64,000 bases of DNA from contig JBFWSR010000007.1 in the NCBI GenBank assembly GCA_050248275.1, positions 62,001 through 126,000 on the forward strand, given 5' to 3'. The position numbers and the translations under genes were made by a program. Shown here in pieces: positions 34,227 through 42,038 of the stretch. The notes below the pieces were generated by a model. The model was not told the DNA's origin. It did no database searches and saw only the letters and a program-made list of their open reading frames with translations. The stretch's first letter is position 1. The number at the start of each line of letters is the position of its first letter. Source of the DNA: CAILZL01 sp050248275. GTDB lineage: Bacteria; Pseudomonadota; Gammaproteobacteria; Steroidobacterales; Steroidobacteraceae.

Positions 34227-35147
34227 GTGGCGAGAATCGTGTATGAGATGGATGGTATGGCGTTAACACCCGCGACGACGCTTCAGGCGGCATTATGCGA
34301 GGAAAATCCTCTGCAGATCGTCGGCACAATCAACGCGTATACAGCGCGGTTGGCACAGGTCAGCGGATTCCGGGCCATTTATCTGTCCGGCGGTGGGGTT
34401 GCTGCGAATTCTCTGGGTTTGCCGGATCTCGGCATCAGCACCATGGATGACGTGTTGACGGATATTCGCCGCATCACCGATGCCTGTTCATTGCCGCTTC
34501 TGGTGGACGCGGATACAGGTTGGGGCGGCGCTTTCAATATCGCGCGCACTGTCAGGTCATTTATCAAGTTCGGCGCAGCGGGATTGCATATCGAGGATCA
34601 GGTACAGTCCAAGCGTTGCGGTCATCGTCCGGGAAAGGAGATCGTATCCAGGAACGAAATGGTGGACCGCGTGAAGGCGGCAGTGGATGCCAGAACGAAT
34701 CACGACTTTGTCATCATGGCGCGTACCGATGCACTGGCCGTGGAGGGAATCGACAGGGCGATTGAACGGGCGATAGCTTGTGTCGAGGCCGGTGCGGACA
34801 TGGTTTTTCCCGAGGCCATGACGGAGCTGGCCATGTACCGACGCTTCAAGGATGCGGTCAAGGTTCCCATTCTCGCCAACATCACTGAATTCGGCCAGAC
34901 GCCTTTATACACCCGGGATGAGCTGGGAGCGGTGGGCGTGGACATGGTGCTGCATTGCTGCTCAGCCTATCGCGCGATGAATGCCGCCGCACTCAACACC
35001 TATCAGGCAATCCGTCGCGATGGCACCCAAAAGAATGTTCTGTCCTCGATGCAAACACGCAGCGACCTTTATCGCTATCTTGATTATCACGCTTACGAAG
35101 ACAAGCTTGATGAATTGTTTGCTGCTGGCAGGCCCCCAGACGCGTGA
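34227..35147 (+). CDS. prpB: methylisocitrate lyase
   Basis: A 306-aa isocitrate lyase/PEP mutase-superfamily enzyme that splits 2-methylisocitrate into pyruvate and succinate, the last step of propionyl-CoA use by the methylcitrate cycle. It is very close to enterobacterial PrpB throughout: LQIVGTINAYTA, YLSGGGVAANSLGLPDLGIST, the Mg-binding LLVDADTGWGG, the active-site KRCGHRPGKE and LANITEFGQTP. The start is GTG 34227 after GAAGAG; ATG 34257 would give the length nearer to E. coli PrpB and is possible. prpC and prpD are not here. Its presence suggests that the pathway releases propionyl-CoA. Confidence 0.92.
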   Translation: MARIVYEMDGMALTPATTLQAALCEENPLQIVGTINAYTARLAQVSGFRAIYLSGGGVAANSLGLPDLGISTMDDVLTDIRRITDACSLPLLVDADTGWGGAFNIARTVRSFIKFGAAGLHIEDQVQSKRCGHRPGKEIVSRNEMVDRVKAAVDARTNHDFVIMARTDALAVEGIDRAIERAIACVEAGADMVFPEAMTELAMYRRFKDAVKVPILANITEFGQTPLYTRDELGAVGVDMVLHCCSAYRAMNAAALNTYQAIRRDGTQKNVLSSMQTRSDLYRYLDYHAYEDKLDELFAAGRPPDA

Positions 35148-35244
35148 GCCGCCAGTTGGTCATGATTCGCGAATGCCCATACATGTATGTGGCATTCATG
35201 TCGTCAGCTATCACTGAATCACAGTTCGCAAATATATAGCCATC

Positions 35245-35991
35245 ATGAAGATATTGGTCGGGATAAAACGCGTCGTCGATTACAACACCCGCATCAGGGT
35301 GAAAGCGGATGGCTCCGGCATCGATAAAGATGGCGTCAAGATGGCAATCAATCCGTTTGATGAAATCGCTCTTGAAGAAGCCTTGCGCATCAAGGAGATG
35401 AGCATGGCGAGCGAAGTGGTGGTGGTCAGCATTGGCGTTAACGATGCCCAGCAACAATTACGCTCGGCGCTGGCAATGGGTGCGGATCGGGCAATTCTGG
35501 TCCATGCGGATGATCCTGTTGAACCGCTCCTGGCTGCAAGAATTTTCCACAAACTGATTGAGCGCGAAGACTTCGCTCTGGTTCTGCTCGGTAAGCAAGC
35601 CATCGATGACGACAACGGGCAAACCGGGCAGATGCTGGCCGCAATTTGGGGTCGTCCTCAGGCAACCTTTGCTTCCAGGATGCATATCGAGGCAGGCAAG
35701 GTGCAGGTGGCGCGCGAAGTGGATTCAGGGCTGGAGACCATCGAGGTGGATTTGCCGGCGGTGGTCACTGCCGACCTGCGGCTTAATGAGCCTCGCTACG
35801 TAAAGCTGCCAGAAATCATGAAGGCAAAGAAAAAACCGCTGAGCATGATTTCTCTTGCTGAACTGGGCATTGGAATGACGCCGGGCTTCCGCACTGTTTT
35901 CACGGCACCGCCTCCGCCCCGACCCAAAGGCGTGATGGTCCAGGATGTCGCCTCACTGGTCGTCGTGCTCAGGCAGCGTGGAGTATTGTGA
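35245..35991 (+). CDS. etfB: electron transfer flavoprotein beta subunit (canonical)
   Basis: A 248-aa EtfB of normal length. It opens MKILVGIKRVVDYN.RIRVK and carries the family blocks MAINPFDEIALEEALRIKE, VLLGKQAIDDDNGQTGQMLA (ETF-beta signature and AMP-binding region) and LPAVVTADLRLNEPRYVKLPEIMKAKKKP. With EtfA it accepts electrons from acyl-CoA dehydrogenases and other flavoproteins. It is well conserved, unlike the EtfB-like protein at 18162. Its stop overlaps the etfA start region (TGATG), so the two are translationally coupled. Confidence 0.96.
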   Translation: MKILVGIKRVVDYNTRIRVKADGSGIDKDGVKMAINPFDEIALEEALRIKEMSMASEVVVVSIGVNDAQQQLRSALAMGADRAILVHADDPVEPLLAARIFHKLIEREDFALVLLGKQAIDDDNGQTGQMLAAIWGRPQATFASRMHIEAGKVQVAREVDSGLETIEVDLPAVVTADLRLNEPRYVKLPEIMKAKKKPLSMISLAELGIGMTPGFRTVFTAPPPPRPKGVMVQDVASLVVVLRQRGVL

Positions 35992-36929
35992 TGCTGAAGG
36001 CGCTGATCGTAGCGGAGCATTTTCAGGGCCAGCTCAGTCCCGGTGCTGCAAAATGCTTGGATTGTGCGGCCCGGCTCGGTGATGTTCCTGTTGATATTGT
36101 CGTTTGTGCGGATGACGCCGCTGCAGTTGCGGCGCAGGCGGCGACGCTTGCTGGCGTATCACGCATCATCAAACTGGAACACCCTGCGTTTGCAAATCCG
36201 CTCGCTGCGCAACTCGTTCCGCCACTGGCAGTGTTGGTTGAGAGCTACAGCCATGTATTTGGACCATCGAGTACTTTCGGCAAGGACTTGATGCCACGGC
36301 TGGCGGCATTGCTTGGAGTGGGGTTAATCAGCGATGTGATACAGGTGGAGTCGCCATACCGATTCCGCCGTCCAATTCATGCCGGCAATGCCGTGATTAC
36401 AGTTGAAGCGTCACCGGAGCACAAGCTCATGGCGACGGTGCGTACTGCTGCGTTTCAGGCTGCATCTCAAGGCGGCAATGCCAGCATTGAAAGTTTCGCG
36501 GTTACCGAGGCATTGCCAGCGCATACCCGTTTTGTCTCGCGATCCGGAGGTCAAAGCAATCGACCGGATTTGCAGTCGGCAGCGCGTGTCGTGTCCGGTG
36601 GCCGTGCGCTCGGCAGCGTCGAGAATTTCAGAATGATCTATAGCCTTGCCGACAAGCTTGGTGCGGGTGTTGCCGCCTCGCGCGCAGCCGTAGATGCCGG
36701 ATACGCGGACAACGACATGCAAGTGGGGCAGACGGGGAAAATCATTGCACCGGAACTCTATATTGCAGTGGGTATCTCCGGAGCAATTCAACATCTCACC
36801 GGGATAAGAGATGCGCGCACTGTAGTGGCAATCAACAAGGACCCAGAAGCGCCGATTTTCGAATTGGCGGATGTCGGCCTGGTGGGCGACTTGTTTGACA
36901 TTCTTCCGGAGCTTGAGCGGCAGTTGTAG
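35991..36929 (+). CDS. etfA: electron transfer flavoprotein alpha subunit (canonical)
   Basis: A 312-aa EtfA with the full FAD-binding C-terminal domain: ARVVSGGRALGS.ENF, AAVDAGYADNDMQVGQTGKIIAPELYIAVGISGAIQHLTG, and VAINKDPEAPIFELADVGLVGDLF. The N-terminal half is the alpha/beta domain that packs on EtfB. The ATG at 35991 overlaps the etfB stop by one base; a GTG one codon upstream is possible. ETF-ubiquinone oxidoreductase follows 69 nt later, completing an electron route to the respiratory chain. Confidence 0.96.
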   Translation: MLKALIVAEHFQGQLSPGAAKCLDCAARLGDVPVDIVVCADDAAAVAAQAATLAGVSRIIKLEHPAFANPLAAQLVPPLAVLVESYSHVFGPSSTFGKDLMPRLAALLGVGLISDVIQVESPYRFRRPIHAGNAVITVEASPEHKLMATVRTAAFQAASQGGNASIESFAVTEALPAHTRFVSRSGGQSNRPDLQSAARVVSGGRALGSVENFRMIYSLADKLGAGVAASRAAVDAGYADNDMQVGQTGKIIAPELYIAVGISGAIQHLTGIRDARTVVAINKDPEAPIFELADVGLVGDLFDILPELERQL

Positions 36930-36953
36930 GTGACGGTATGCAGTATCTGAGGA

Positions 36954-36969
36954 TGGAACGCCGTGTGCC
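36954..36969 (+). promoter_or_regulatory. weak candidate -24/-12 element before ETF-ubiquinone oxidoreductase
   Basis: TGGAACGCCGTGTGCC has GG and GC 10 nt apart and keeps TGG, ACG and TGC of the sigma54 consensus. It lies 30 nt before the ATG. It could be chance, as the gap between etfA and this gene is only 69 nt. Confidence 0.3.
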
Positions 36970-36998
36970 GATAAACCGTTTGCCATCGTGGACAAGAC

Positions 36999-38603
36999 AT
37001 GACTCAACGAGAGCAGATGCAGTATGACGTATTGGTGGTGGGCGCCGGTCCGGCAGGACTGGCCTGCGCCATCCGTCTTAAACAGCTGGACCCGGATATC
37101 TCGATCTGTGTTCTGGAGAAGGGGGCAGTTGTCGGCGCGCACTCCCTGTCGGGCGCAGTGCTGGAGCCGGGCCCGCTCGATGAATTACTGCCCGAGTGGC
37201 GCAACCATTATCCGGGAATGAGAGTGGCGGCATGCCGCGACGAATTTCACTTCATGACTCGTCGGCGTGCGCTTGCCCTGCCATTGCCGCCGCAAATGCG
37301 CAATCATGGCAACTTCATCATATCGCTGTCCCAGCTCACATCATGGCTGGCGCAGCAGGCGGAGAGCCTGGGTGTGGATGTGTTCCCGGGATTTGCCGGC
37401 GTCTCGGCGTTATTTACTGAAGAAGGCGCGGTGAAAGGAGTACGTGTCGGCGACATGGGACTCGATAGAGAGGGCAGGGAGGGATCTGACTACACAGCGG
37501 GCGTGGAAGTGATTGCTACTACGACAATCATTGCCGAAGGTTGCAGGGGCTCGCTGGCGAAACAGTTGATTAAGCGCTTTGCTCTGGATGCAGGCAAATC
37601 GCCACCCACTTTCTGTTTGGGCTTCAAGGAATTGTGGCAAGTGCCGCCGGGCCGCATACAGACCGGATTGATCCGGCACAGTGTCGGCTGGCCAGTCGAT
37701 AGCAAAACGTATGGCGGCGGTTTTTTATATCACCTGAATCAGGACCGTTTGTACATCGGTTACGTGGCAGGGCTGGATTATCGCGACCCCCGCTTTTCAC
37801 CCTTTGAGGCATTTCAGCAGTTCAAGCATCACCCTTCGATCAGATCGCTCCTGGAGGGGGGTGAAATTCTTGCAGCGGGAGCACGAACAATCGCAGCTGG
37901 AGGCTGGCAGTCCTTGCCGAAGCTCGAGATGCCGGGTGCAATACTAATCGGCGATGCCGGCGGCACTTTGAATGTTCCGAAGATCAAGGGCATACATCAG
38001 GCCATACGTTCCGGCGTTTGTGCTGCAGAGCACGTGGTGATCGCCGCCACCGCTGCGGGCTTCGATGCCCGGTGGCGCGCTTCGGTCGGTGGCCGTGAGC
38101 TTTATAGAGTGCGCAACATCAAACCCGGCTTTAAACATGGTCTTTGGCGGGTGTTATTGAACGGCGCCCTGGAGACCGTTACTGCCGGGCATATGCCATG
38201 GACATTGGCAAATCATGCCGATGATGCCGCCCGGCTTGAACGACTGGATGAACATCAATCGCCAATGCGTTCCTGGATGACACGCAGTCTGCCGCCGCGC
38301 GATCGCTTGTCGTCAGTATTTTTTTCCGGGAATGCACACGATGAGTCTCAGCCGATACATCTGAAAATTTCCGATCCAGCCATATGTACAGAGCGTTGCG
38401 GGCATGAGTTTGGCAATCCCTGCGAGCGCTTCTGTCCGGCGAATGTCTATGAAATGGTGGAGGGAAGCCAGGGAAAAAGAACACTACGCATCAATGCCGC
38501 TAATTGCATCCATTGCAAGGCTTGTGACATCAAAGATCCTTATGGTGTCATTACTTGGACAGCGCCCGAAGGAGGATCAGGTCCCAATTTCCAGAATCTT
38601 TAG
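36999..38603 (+). CDS. electron transfer flavoprotein-ubiquinone oxidoreductase
   Basis: A 534-aa iron-sulfur flavoprotein that moves electrons from reduced ETF to ubiquinone at the inner membrane. The N-terminus has the FAD motif DVLVVGAGPAGLACAIRLKQ; the middle includes the ubiquinone-binding region (GRIQTGLIRHSVGWP...GGGFLYHL); the C-terminus has the 4Fe-4S binding segment CTERCGHEFGNPCERFCPANVYE and the cluster cysteines in CIHCKACDIKDP, ending with GGSGPNF.NL as is usual. The length is typical. It closes the catabolic island, downstream of canonical etfBA, and is the likely common sink for both ETF pairs. Confidence 0.96.
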   Translation: MTQREQMQYDVLVVGAGPAGLACAIRLKQLDPDISICVLEKGAVVGAHSLSGAVLEPGPLDELLPEWRNHYPGMRVAACRDEFHFMTRRRALALPLPPQMRNHGNFIISLSQLTSWLAQQAESLGVDVFPGFAGVSALFTEEGAVKGVRVGDMGLDREGREGSDYTAGVEVIATTTIIAEGCRGSLAKQLIKRFALDAGKSPPTFCLGFKELWQVPPGRIQTGLIRHSVGWPVDSKTYGGGFLYHLNQDRLYIGYVAGLDYRDPRFSPFEAFQQFKHHPSIRSLLEGGEILAAGARTIAAGGWQSLPKLEMPGAILIGDAGGTLNVPKIKGIHQAIRSGVCAAEHVVIAATAAGFDARWRASVGGRELYRVRNIKPGFKHGLWRVLLNGALETVTAGHMPWTLANHADDAARLERLDEHQSPMRSWMTRSLPPRDRLSSVFFSGNAHDESQPIHLKISDPAICTERCGHEFGNPCERFCPANVYEMVEGSQGKRTLRINAANCIHCKACDIKDPYGVITWTAPEGGSGPNFQNL

Positions 38604-38643
38604 TGCGGCGTGCGATCGGTATCGATCCATAGCAAAGGCGTTT

Positions 38644-38671
38644 GACGGCAGGTGCCACCGCGCCTGCCGTC
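38644..38671. terminator. hairpin between convergent genes, possible terminator
   Basis: GACGGCAGG (38644-38652) pairs with CCTGCCGTC (38663-38671) across a 10-nt loop, in the short gap between the ETF-QO and macro-domain genes that converge here. No clear T-run follows on either strand, so it is a weak or Rho-assisted terminator at best. Confidence 0.4.
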
Positions 38672-38683
38672 TGGCGGGTTTCA

Positions 38684-39175
38684 TCAGCCCAGTACTTCCT
38701 TCGCCTGTTGTCCGGCATGGAATTCGCTGTACACCACGACGGGGATGCCGAGTTCGCCCAGTTGTTCTTCGATGACTGGCAAGACATCCCGCCATTCCAG
38801 ACCACCCACGCCGGTGGCCAGACGTGGCAGCGCAATCGAAGTGAATGCTTCTTTCTTCACCATCTTGGCCAGGACGCGCAGGCTGTCGCGAACATGCTTG
38901 ATGGTGGCGCGGCCGGGATGGGCGGCATGACCATTGCTACCTTCCTGGGTCAGCAGATTGACGATGCGCACGCCATTAGTGCTACCCCACATCCAAGCCT
39001 CTCCGGGCTGGCCGTTGTGCTGTGCGCACCAGTGGTGAAAATCCTTGTGCATGGCCGGAAATTTCTGATGCAGCGACAGCGCCAATCCCTGATTCATCGG
39101 GTCTTTGGGCGCAACGCCATGGGCTATCACCTGGGCCTTGCTGAGCAGGATGTCGCCGGAAACTTGCTGGATCAT
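38684..39175 (-). CDS. macro domain protein (ADP-ribose-binding, TARG1/DarG-like)
   Basis: A 163-aa stand-alone macro domain. It begins with the family motif QVSGDILLSKAQVIAHGV and ends with SIALPRLATGVGGLEW, the phosphate-binding loop equivalent to PRIGCGLDRLQW in TARG1. TARG1-like enzymes reverse ADP-ribosylation with a Lys and an Asp; the aligned positions here appear to be Gln (LLTQEG) and Gly (VGGLEW), so catalysis by that mechanism is doubtful. It could bind ADP-ribose or a metabolite without cleaving it. No DarT toxin gene is adjacent. It is convergent with the ETF-QO gene. Confidence 0.8.
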   Translation of the reverse strand: MIQQVSGDILLSKAQVIAHGVAPKDPMNQGLALSLHQKFPAMHKDFHHWCAQHNGQPGEAWMWGSTNGVRIVNLLTQEGSNGHAAHPGRATIKHVRDSLRVLAKMVKKEAFTSIALPRLATGVGGLEWRDVLPVIEEQLGELGIPVVVYSEFHAGQQAKEVLG

Positions 39176-39311
39176 GAATACCTCGTGCTGATGTGAATAA
39201 GATTTTTCTGTCAGCCACTTTAGTCTTGTACCGTAAGCAAATGAATCACATCCATGTCAGTACATTTGCGCATGCGGTTGCGGTGGCTCGCTGCTTGAGT
39301 TGATTGCGACA

Positions 39312-39345
39312 ACAAAAAAGGCGCCGATCGCAAGATCGGCGCCTT
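39312..39345 (-). terminator. rho-independent terminator after the PpiC-type lipoprotein gene
   Basis: A perfect 12-bp stem (AAGGCGCCGATC at 39318-39329 with GATCGGCGCCTT at 39334-39345) has a 4-nt loop, and the minus strand then runs into TTTTTT. It lies 30 nt past the stop of the gene ending at 39375. Confidence 0.88.
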
Positions 39346-39374
39346 GAAAGCGTTGGATGATAAATCGTACGTGT

Positions 39375-40235
39375 TTACTTGGCGGCCTCACTGGAGGTTG
39401 AAGAACTGCTGGCGGCGGTCACGGCCTTTACTTCGACCTTGGCTGACTTGCGCAGTGTTTCCAGGTAGCTTTCAATCTTCTTGTTCTTCACCAGACTCTC
39501 CACCTGTGGCTTGACGTCTTTCAGCGCCGGCGGGCTGGGTGCGCGGCTGTCTTCCAGCTTGATGATGTGAAAGCCGTACTGAGTCTGCACCGGCGCTTCG
39601 GTGATCTTGCCGTTTTCCAGTTGGGCAACGGCCTGACCGAACTCCTTGACCATGCTGCCCGGCGAGAACCAGCCCAGATCGCCGCCATTGCTGGCCGAGC
39701 CTGGATCCTGAGAATTTTTCTTGGCCAGTGCGGCGAAGTCGGCGCCGCCTTTCAGTTGTTTCAGCAGGGCATCGGCTTCTTCCCTGGTTTTCACCAGGAT
39801 GTGGCGCGCGTGATATTCGCGCGGCATGGCTGCAATCTGCGTGTCGTATTCAGACTGGACTTCTGCATCAGTGACTGGATGTTGTTCGATGTATTGTTTG
39901 ACCATGGCATCGCTGAGGATGTTGGTGCGCCAGAGGTTCAACTGCATCGCGGCGTCACCCTGTTTGTCCACGCCGGCCTTGACGGCTTCGGCAGCCGCCA
40001 CATGCATGCCGATCAGACGGTCGGTCAATTGCTGGCGCTGTTCAGGCGTCAACTTGTCGGCAGTGATGCTGCCATTGCTGACGGCGTTGACGAAAGCATC
40101 GAATTCCTTGGTGGAAATCTGTTCGCCATTGACGGTGGCGAACAATTCTTCCGGCTTGACCTCTACGCCGCCCTTGGAGCAGGCGGTGGTGGTGGCGGCA
40201 GCGAGGGCAAGCGCAAGTGCATAGCGGTATTTCAT
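39375..40235 (-). CDS. PpiC/parvulin-type peptidyl-prolyl isomerase lipoprotein
   Basis: A 286-aa exported foldase. The N-terminus MKYRYALALALAAATTTACSKGG is a signal peptide with a lipobox-like TTAC, so it is probably lipid-anchored. A SurA-like N-terminal helical region (about 30-135) precedes one parvulin domain (about 140-235) with the motifs ARHILVKTREEADALL, GADFAALAKKNSQDPGSASNGGDLGWF and QTQYGFHIIKLED. The C-terminus is Ser-rich. It is expected to assist folding of periplasmic or outer-membrane proteins. The start ATG 40235 has AAAGG upstream; the frame runs open to 40307. It lies downstream of bolA and yciB, the same neighbourhood as in pseudomonads. Confidence 0.9.
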   Translation of the reverse strand: MKYRYALALALAAATTTACSKGGVEVKPEELFATVNGEQISTKEFDAFVNAVSNGSITADKLTPEQRQQLTDRLIGMHVAAAEAVKAGVDKQGDAAMQLNLWRTNILSDAMVKQYIEQHPVTDAEVQSEYDTQIAAMPREYHARHILVKTREEADALLKQLKGGADFAALAKKNSQDPGSASNGGDLGWFSPGSMVKEFGQAVAQLENGKITEAPVQTQYGFHIIKLEDSRAPSPPALKDVKPQVESLVKNKKIESYLETLRKSAKVEVKAVTAASSSSTSSEAAK

Positions 40236-40322
40236 GTTGGGCCTTTTGTTGTCCATTGATTTGAATGTGGATGTTGGCAAGGAACGTTTACTAAGCGATG
40301 TCGGCAATCAGAAAATGGTGTC

Positions 40323-40601
40323 TCAGTCCCGGGCTTCTTCCGGCGTTTGCGCGGTGATGCTCAGGGCGTGAATGTCGGTCTGCATCAACTCTCCCAGACT
40401 GCGATAGATCAGCTGATGTCTTGCGATCGGACGCAACCCGGCAAACCGGTCTGAAACAATGTGTACGCGATAATGACCTCGGCTGCCTTCGGCGCCGGCA
40501 TGGCCGGCATGCAGGTGGCTTTCATCTTCCAGCACCAGGGCAGCAGGCTGAAGTGTGGCGTTCAAACGCGCCCGGATGATGTCATAGCGTTGGCTGTGCA
40601 T
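40323..40601 (-). CDS. BolA family protein
   Basis: A 92-aa BolA-fold protein. It has LNATLQPAALVLEDESHLHAGHAG with the invariant His used in Fe-S ligand binding with a monothiol glutaredoxin, and the helix-turn-helix-like VSDRFAGLRPIARHQLIYRSLGELM, where ...RH(R)..Y..L is the family mark. It acts in Fe-S cluster transfer and cell-shape or stress regulation. It lies between yciB and the parvulin lipoprotein and is read in the same direction, 18 nt after yciB. Confidence 0.9.
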   Translation of the reverse strand: MHSQRYDIIRARLNATLQPAALVLEDESHLHAGHAGAEGSRGHYRVHIVSDRFAGLRPIARHQLIYRSLGELMQTDIHALSITAQTPEEARD

Positions 40602-40619
40602 GGGTTAAGACACGTTAAT

Positions 40620-41189
40620 TTACTGGGAGTCGCCGGAGTGTTTGCTGACCGGACCGTCGGTCTCCTTGGGGAGTTTGCCGGCCAGCCACAGTCCCTGCAG
40701 GATCACGAACAGCACGGTCAGCCCCAGCATGCCGAATACCTTGAAGTTCACCCAGGTGGCTTCGTCGAACTGATAGAGCACATAAATGTTGAGCGCGCCC
40801 ATCAGGGTGAAAAAACTCACCCACATCCAGTTAAGCATGCGCCAGAAGCGGGGTTCCAGCGTGATCTGGGCGCCCATCAGGCGCTGTACCAGCGTCTGGC
40901 CGCCAAAATAAGGCGCGAGCAGGAAGCCCATGGCAAACAGCCAGTTCAGCGCTGTGGGTTTCCATTGGATGAAGGCCTTGTCGCGTATCAGCAGGGTAAT
41001 GCCGCCGAAGATCAGCACCAGCACGGTGGACAGCAGCATCATCGGACTGAGCTTGTCCTGCCGGAACCACTGCACCAGCGCCTGGACGACCATGGCGACC
41101 ATGATCGTCGCGGTGGCCACATAAATACCACCCAGTTTGTAGGCGATGAAGAAGGCCAGGACGGGCAGGAAGTCGAACAACAATTGCAT
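40620..41189 (-). CDS. yciB: inner membrane septation protein YciB/IspA family
   Basis: A 189-aa integral membrane protein with five hydrophobic segments, beginning MQLLFDFLPVLAFFIAYKLGGIYVATAT, which is the family start (E. coli MKQFLDFLPLVVFFAFYK). The conserved P-F-x-G-x-T-L-V-Q-R-L motif (APYFGGQTLVQRLMG) and WRMLNW..W..FF....LN.Y are present. It is needed for envelope integrity and septation in some species; the mechanism is unclear. The open frame extends to 41255, but those extra 22 residues are not family-like. It is divergent from yciO. Confidence 0.92.
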   Translation of the reverse strand: MQLLFDFLPVLAFFIAYKLGGIYVATATIMVAMVVQALVQWFRQDKLSPMMLLSTVLVLIFGGITLLIRDKAFIQWKPTALNWLFAMGFLLAPYFGGQTLVQRLMGAQITLEPRFWRMLNWMWVSFFTLMGALNIYVLYQFDEATWVNFKVFGMLGLTVLFVILQGLWLAGKLPKETDGPVSKHSGDSQ

Positions 41190-41308
41190 GAATGGCTGCG
41201 CGGACAGGGATAAAGGCCGCGTATCATACGTGAAGCATTTGACCGGCGCGCTCATGGTGCGCGGTTGACGCCGGATGGCGACCTGAACCGAAGTCCATAA
41301 ACGAACCC

Positions 41309-41932
41309 ATGCCCAGCCTGTATCTCGATATTCATCCCCGGAATCCCCAGCCGCGCCTGATCCGTCAGGCGGTCGATATCATTCGCGAAGGCGGCGTGGT
41401 GGTGTACCCCACTGATTCCTGTTACGCACTGGGCTGTCATATCGGTGACAAGGACGCCATGGAACGCATTGGACGCATCCGTGAAACCGACAAGCATCAT
41501 CACTTCACGCTGGTGTGTCGCGACCTTTCCGAAATCGCCACTTACGCCAAGGTCAGCAATCAGAGCTACCGCCTGCTCAAGGCGCATACGCCGGGGGCGT
41601 ATACCTTCATTCTGCTGGCGAGCCGCGAGACGCCCAAGCGCCTGCAACATGAGCGCCGACGCACCATTGGCATCCGTATTCCCGATCATCCCGTGCCCCT
41701 GGCGTTGCTGACCGAACTCAACGAACCCCTGCTGAGCTCCACCCTGCTGCTGCCCGGGGACGAACTGCCCATGACCGACGCCCGGGATATCCAGGAACGG
41801 CTGAAATACCGGGTCGATGCCGTGCTGGATGGCGGTAATTGCGGCTTCGAGCCGACGACGGTCATCGATCTGGAGGGACCGGCGCCGATCGTGTTGCGGC
41901 GCGGTCGAGGTGATCCTGCCCCGTTCCTGTAG
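41309..41932 (+). CDS. yciO: YciO/TsaC (Sua5) family threonylcarbamoyl-AMP synthase-like protein
   Basis: A 207-aa YrdC-domain protein of the YciO subgroup: GGVVVYPTDSCYALGCHIGDKDAMERIGRIRE, HHFTLVCRDLSEIATYA, PGAYTFILLASRETPKRLQHERRRTIGIRIP and a C-terminal PTTVIDL..PAPIVLRRGRGD. The family makes threonylcarbamoyl-AMP for t6A tRNA modification; YciO proteins do so weakly in the studied case and may have another role. The stop TAG is part of REP copy C. It is the first gene of the yciO-trpS-scpA-scpB-rluB run. Confidence 0.88.
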   Translation: MPSLYLDIHPRNPQPRLIRQAVDIIREGGVVVYPTDSCYALGCHIGDKDAMERIGRIRETDKHHHFTLVCRDLSEIATYAKVSNQSYRLLKAHTPGAYTFILLASRETPKRLQHERRRTIGIRIPDHPVPLALLTELNEPLLSSTLLLPGDELPMTDARDIQERLKYRVDAVLDGGNCGFEPTTVIDLEGPAPIVLRRGRGDPAPFL

Positions 41933-41956
41933 GGGCAGGTTTGAAACCCGCCCCTG
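41930..41956. repeat. REP-like palindrome, copy C
   Basis: TAGGGGCAGGTTT, G, AAACCCGCCCCTG form an imperfect inverted repeat (one mismatch in 12) matching copies A and B. It starts at the yciO stop codon and lies upstream of the trpS -10 box, so it may serve as a transcript end for yciO. Confidence 0.75.
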
Positions 41957-41991
41957 CGCAAGGTTGCCGTGCCCCGAACAGGCTGAACCCC

Positions 41992-41997
41992 TATAAT
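41992..41997 (+). promoter_or_regulatory. candidate -10 element for trpS
   Basis: TATAAT lies 42 nt before the trpS start codon and just past REP copy C, with a start site near 42003. No good -35 is found at 16-18 nt. Confidence 0.45.
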
Positions 41998-42038
41998 CGC
42001 CGACCTCATTCCCGGAATACTGAAAAGGATGCGGTCAG

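Noticed and set aside
40461..41213. 250-aa plus-strand His/Gln-rich frame opposite bolA and yciB
   Set aside because: Overlaps two well-supported genes; its composition is that of an antisense membrane-protein gene.
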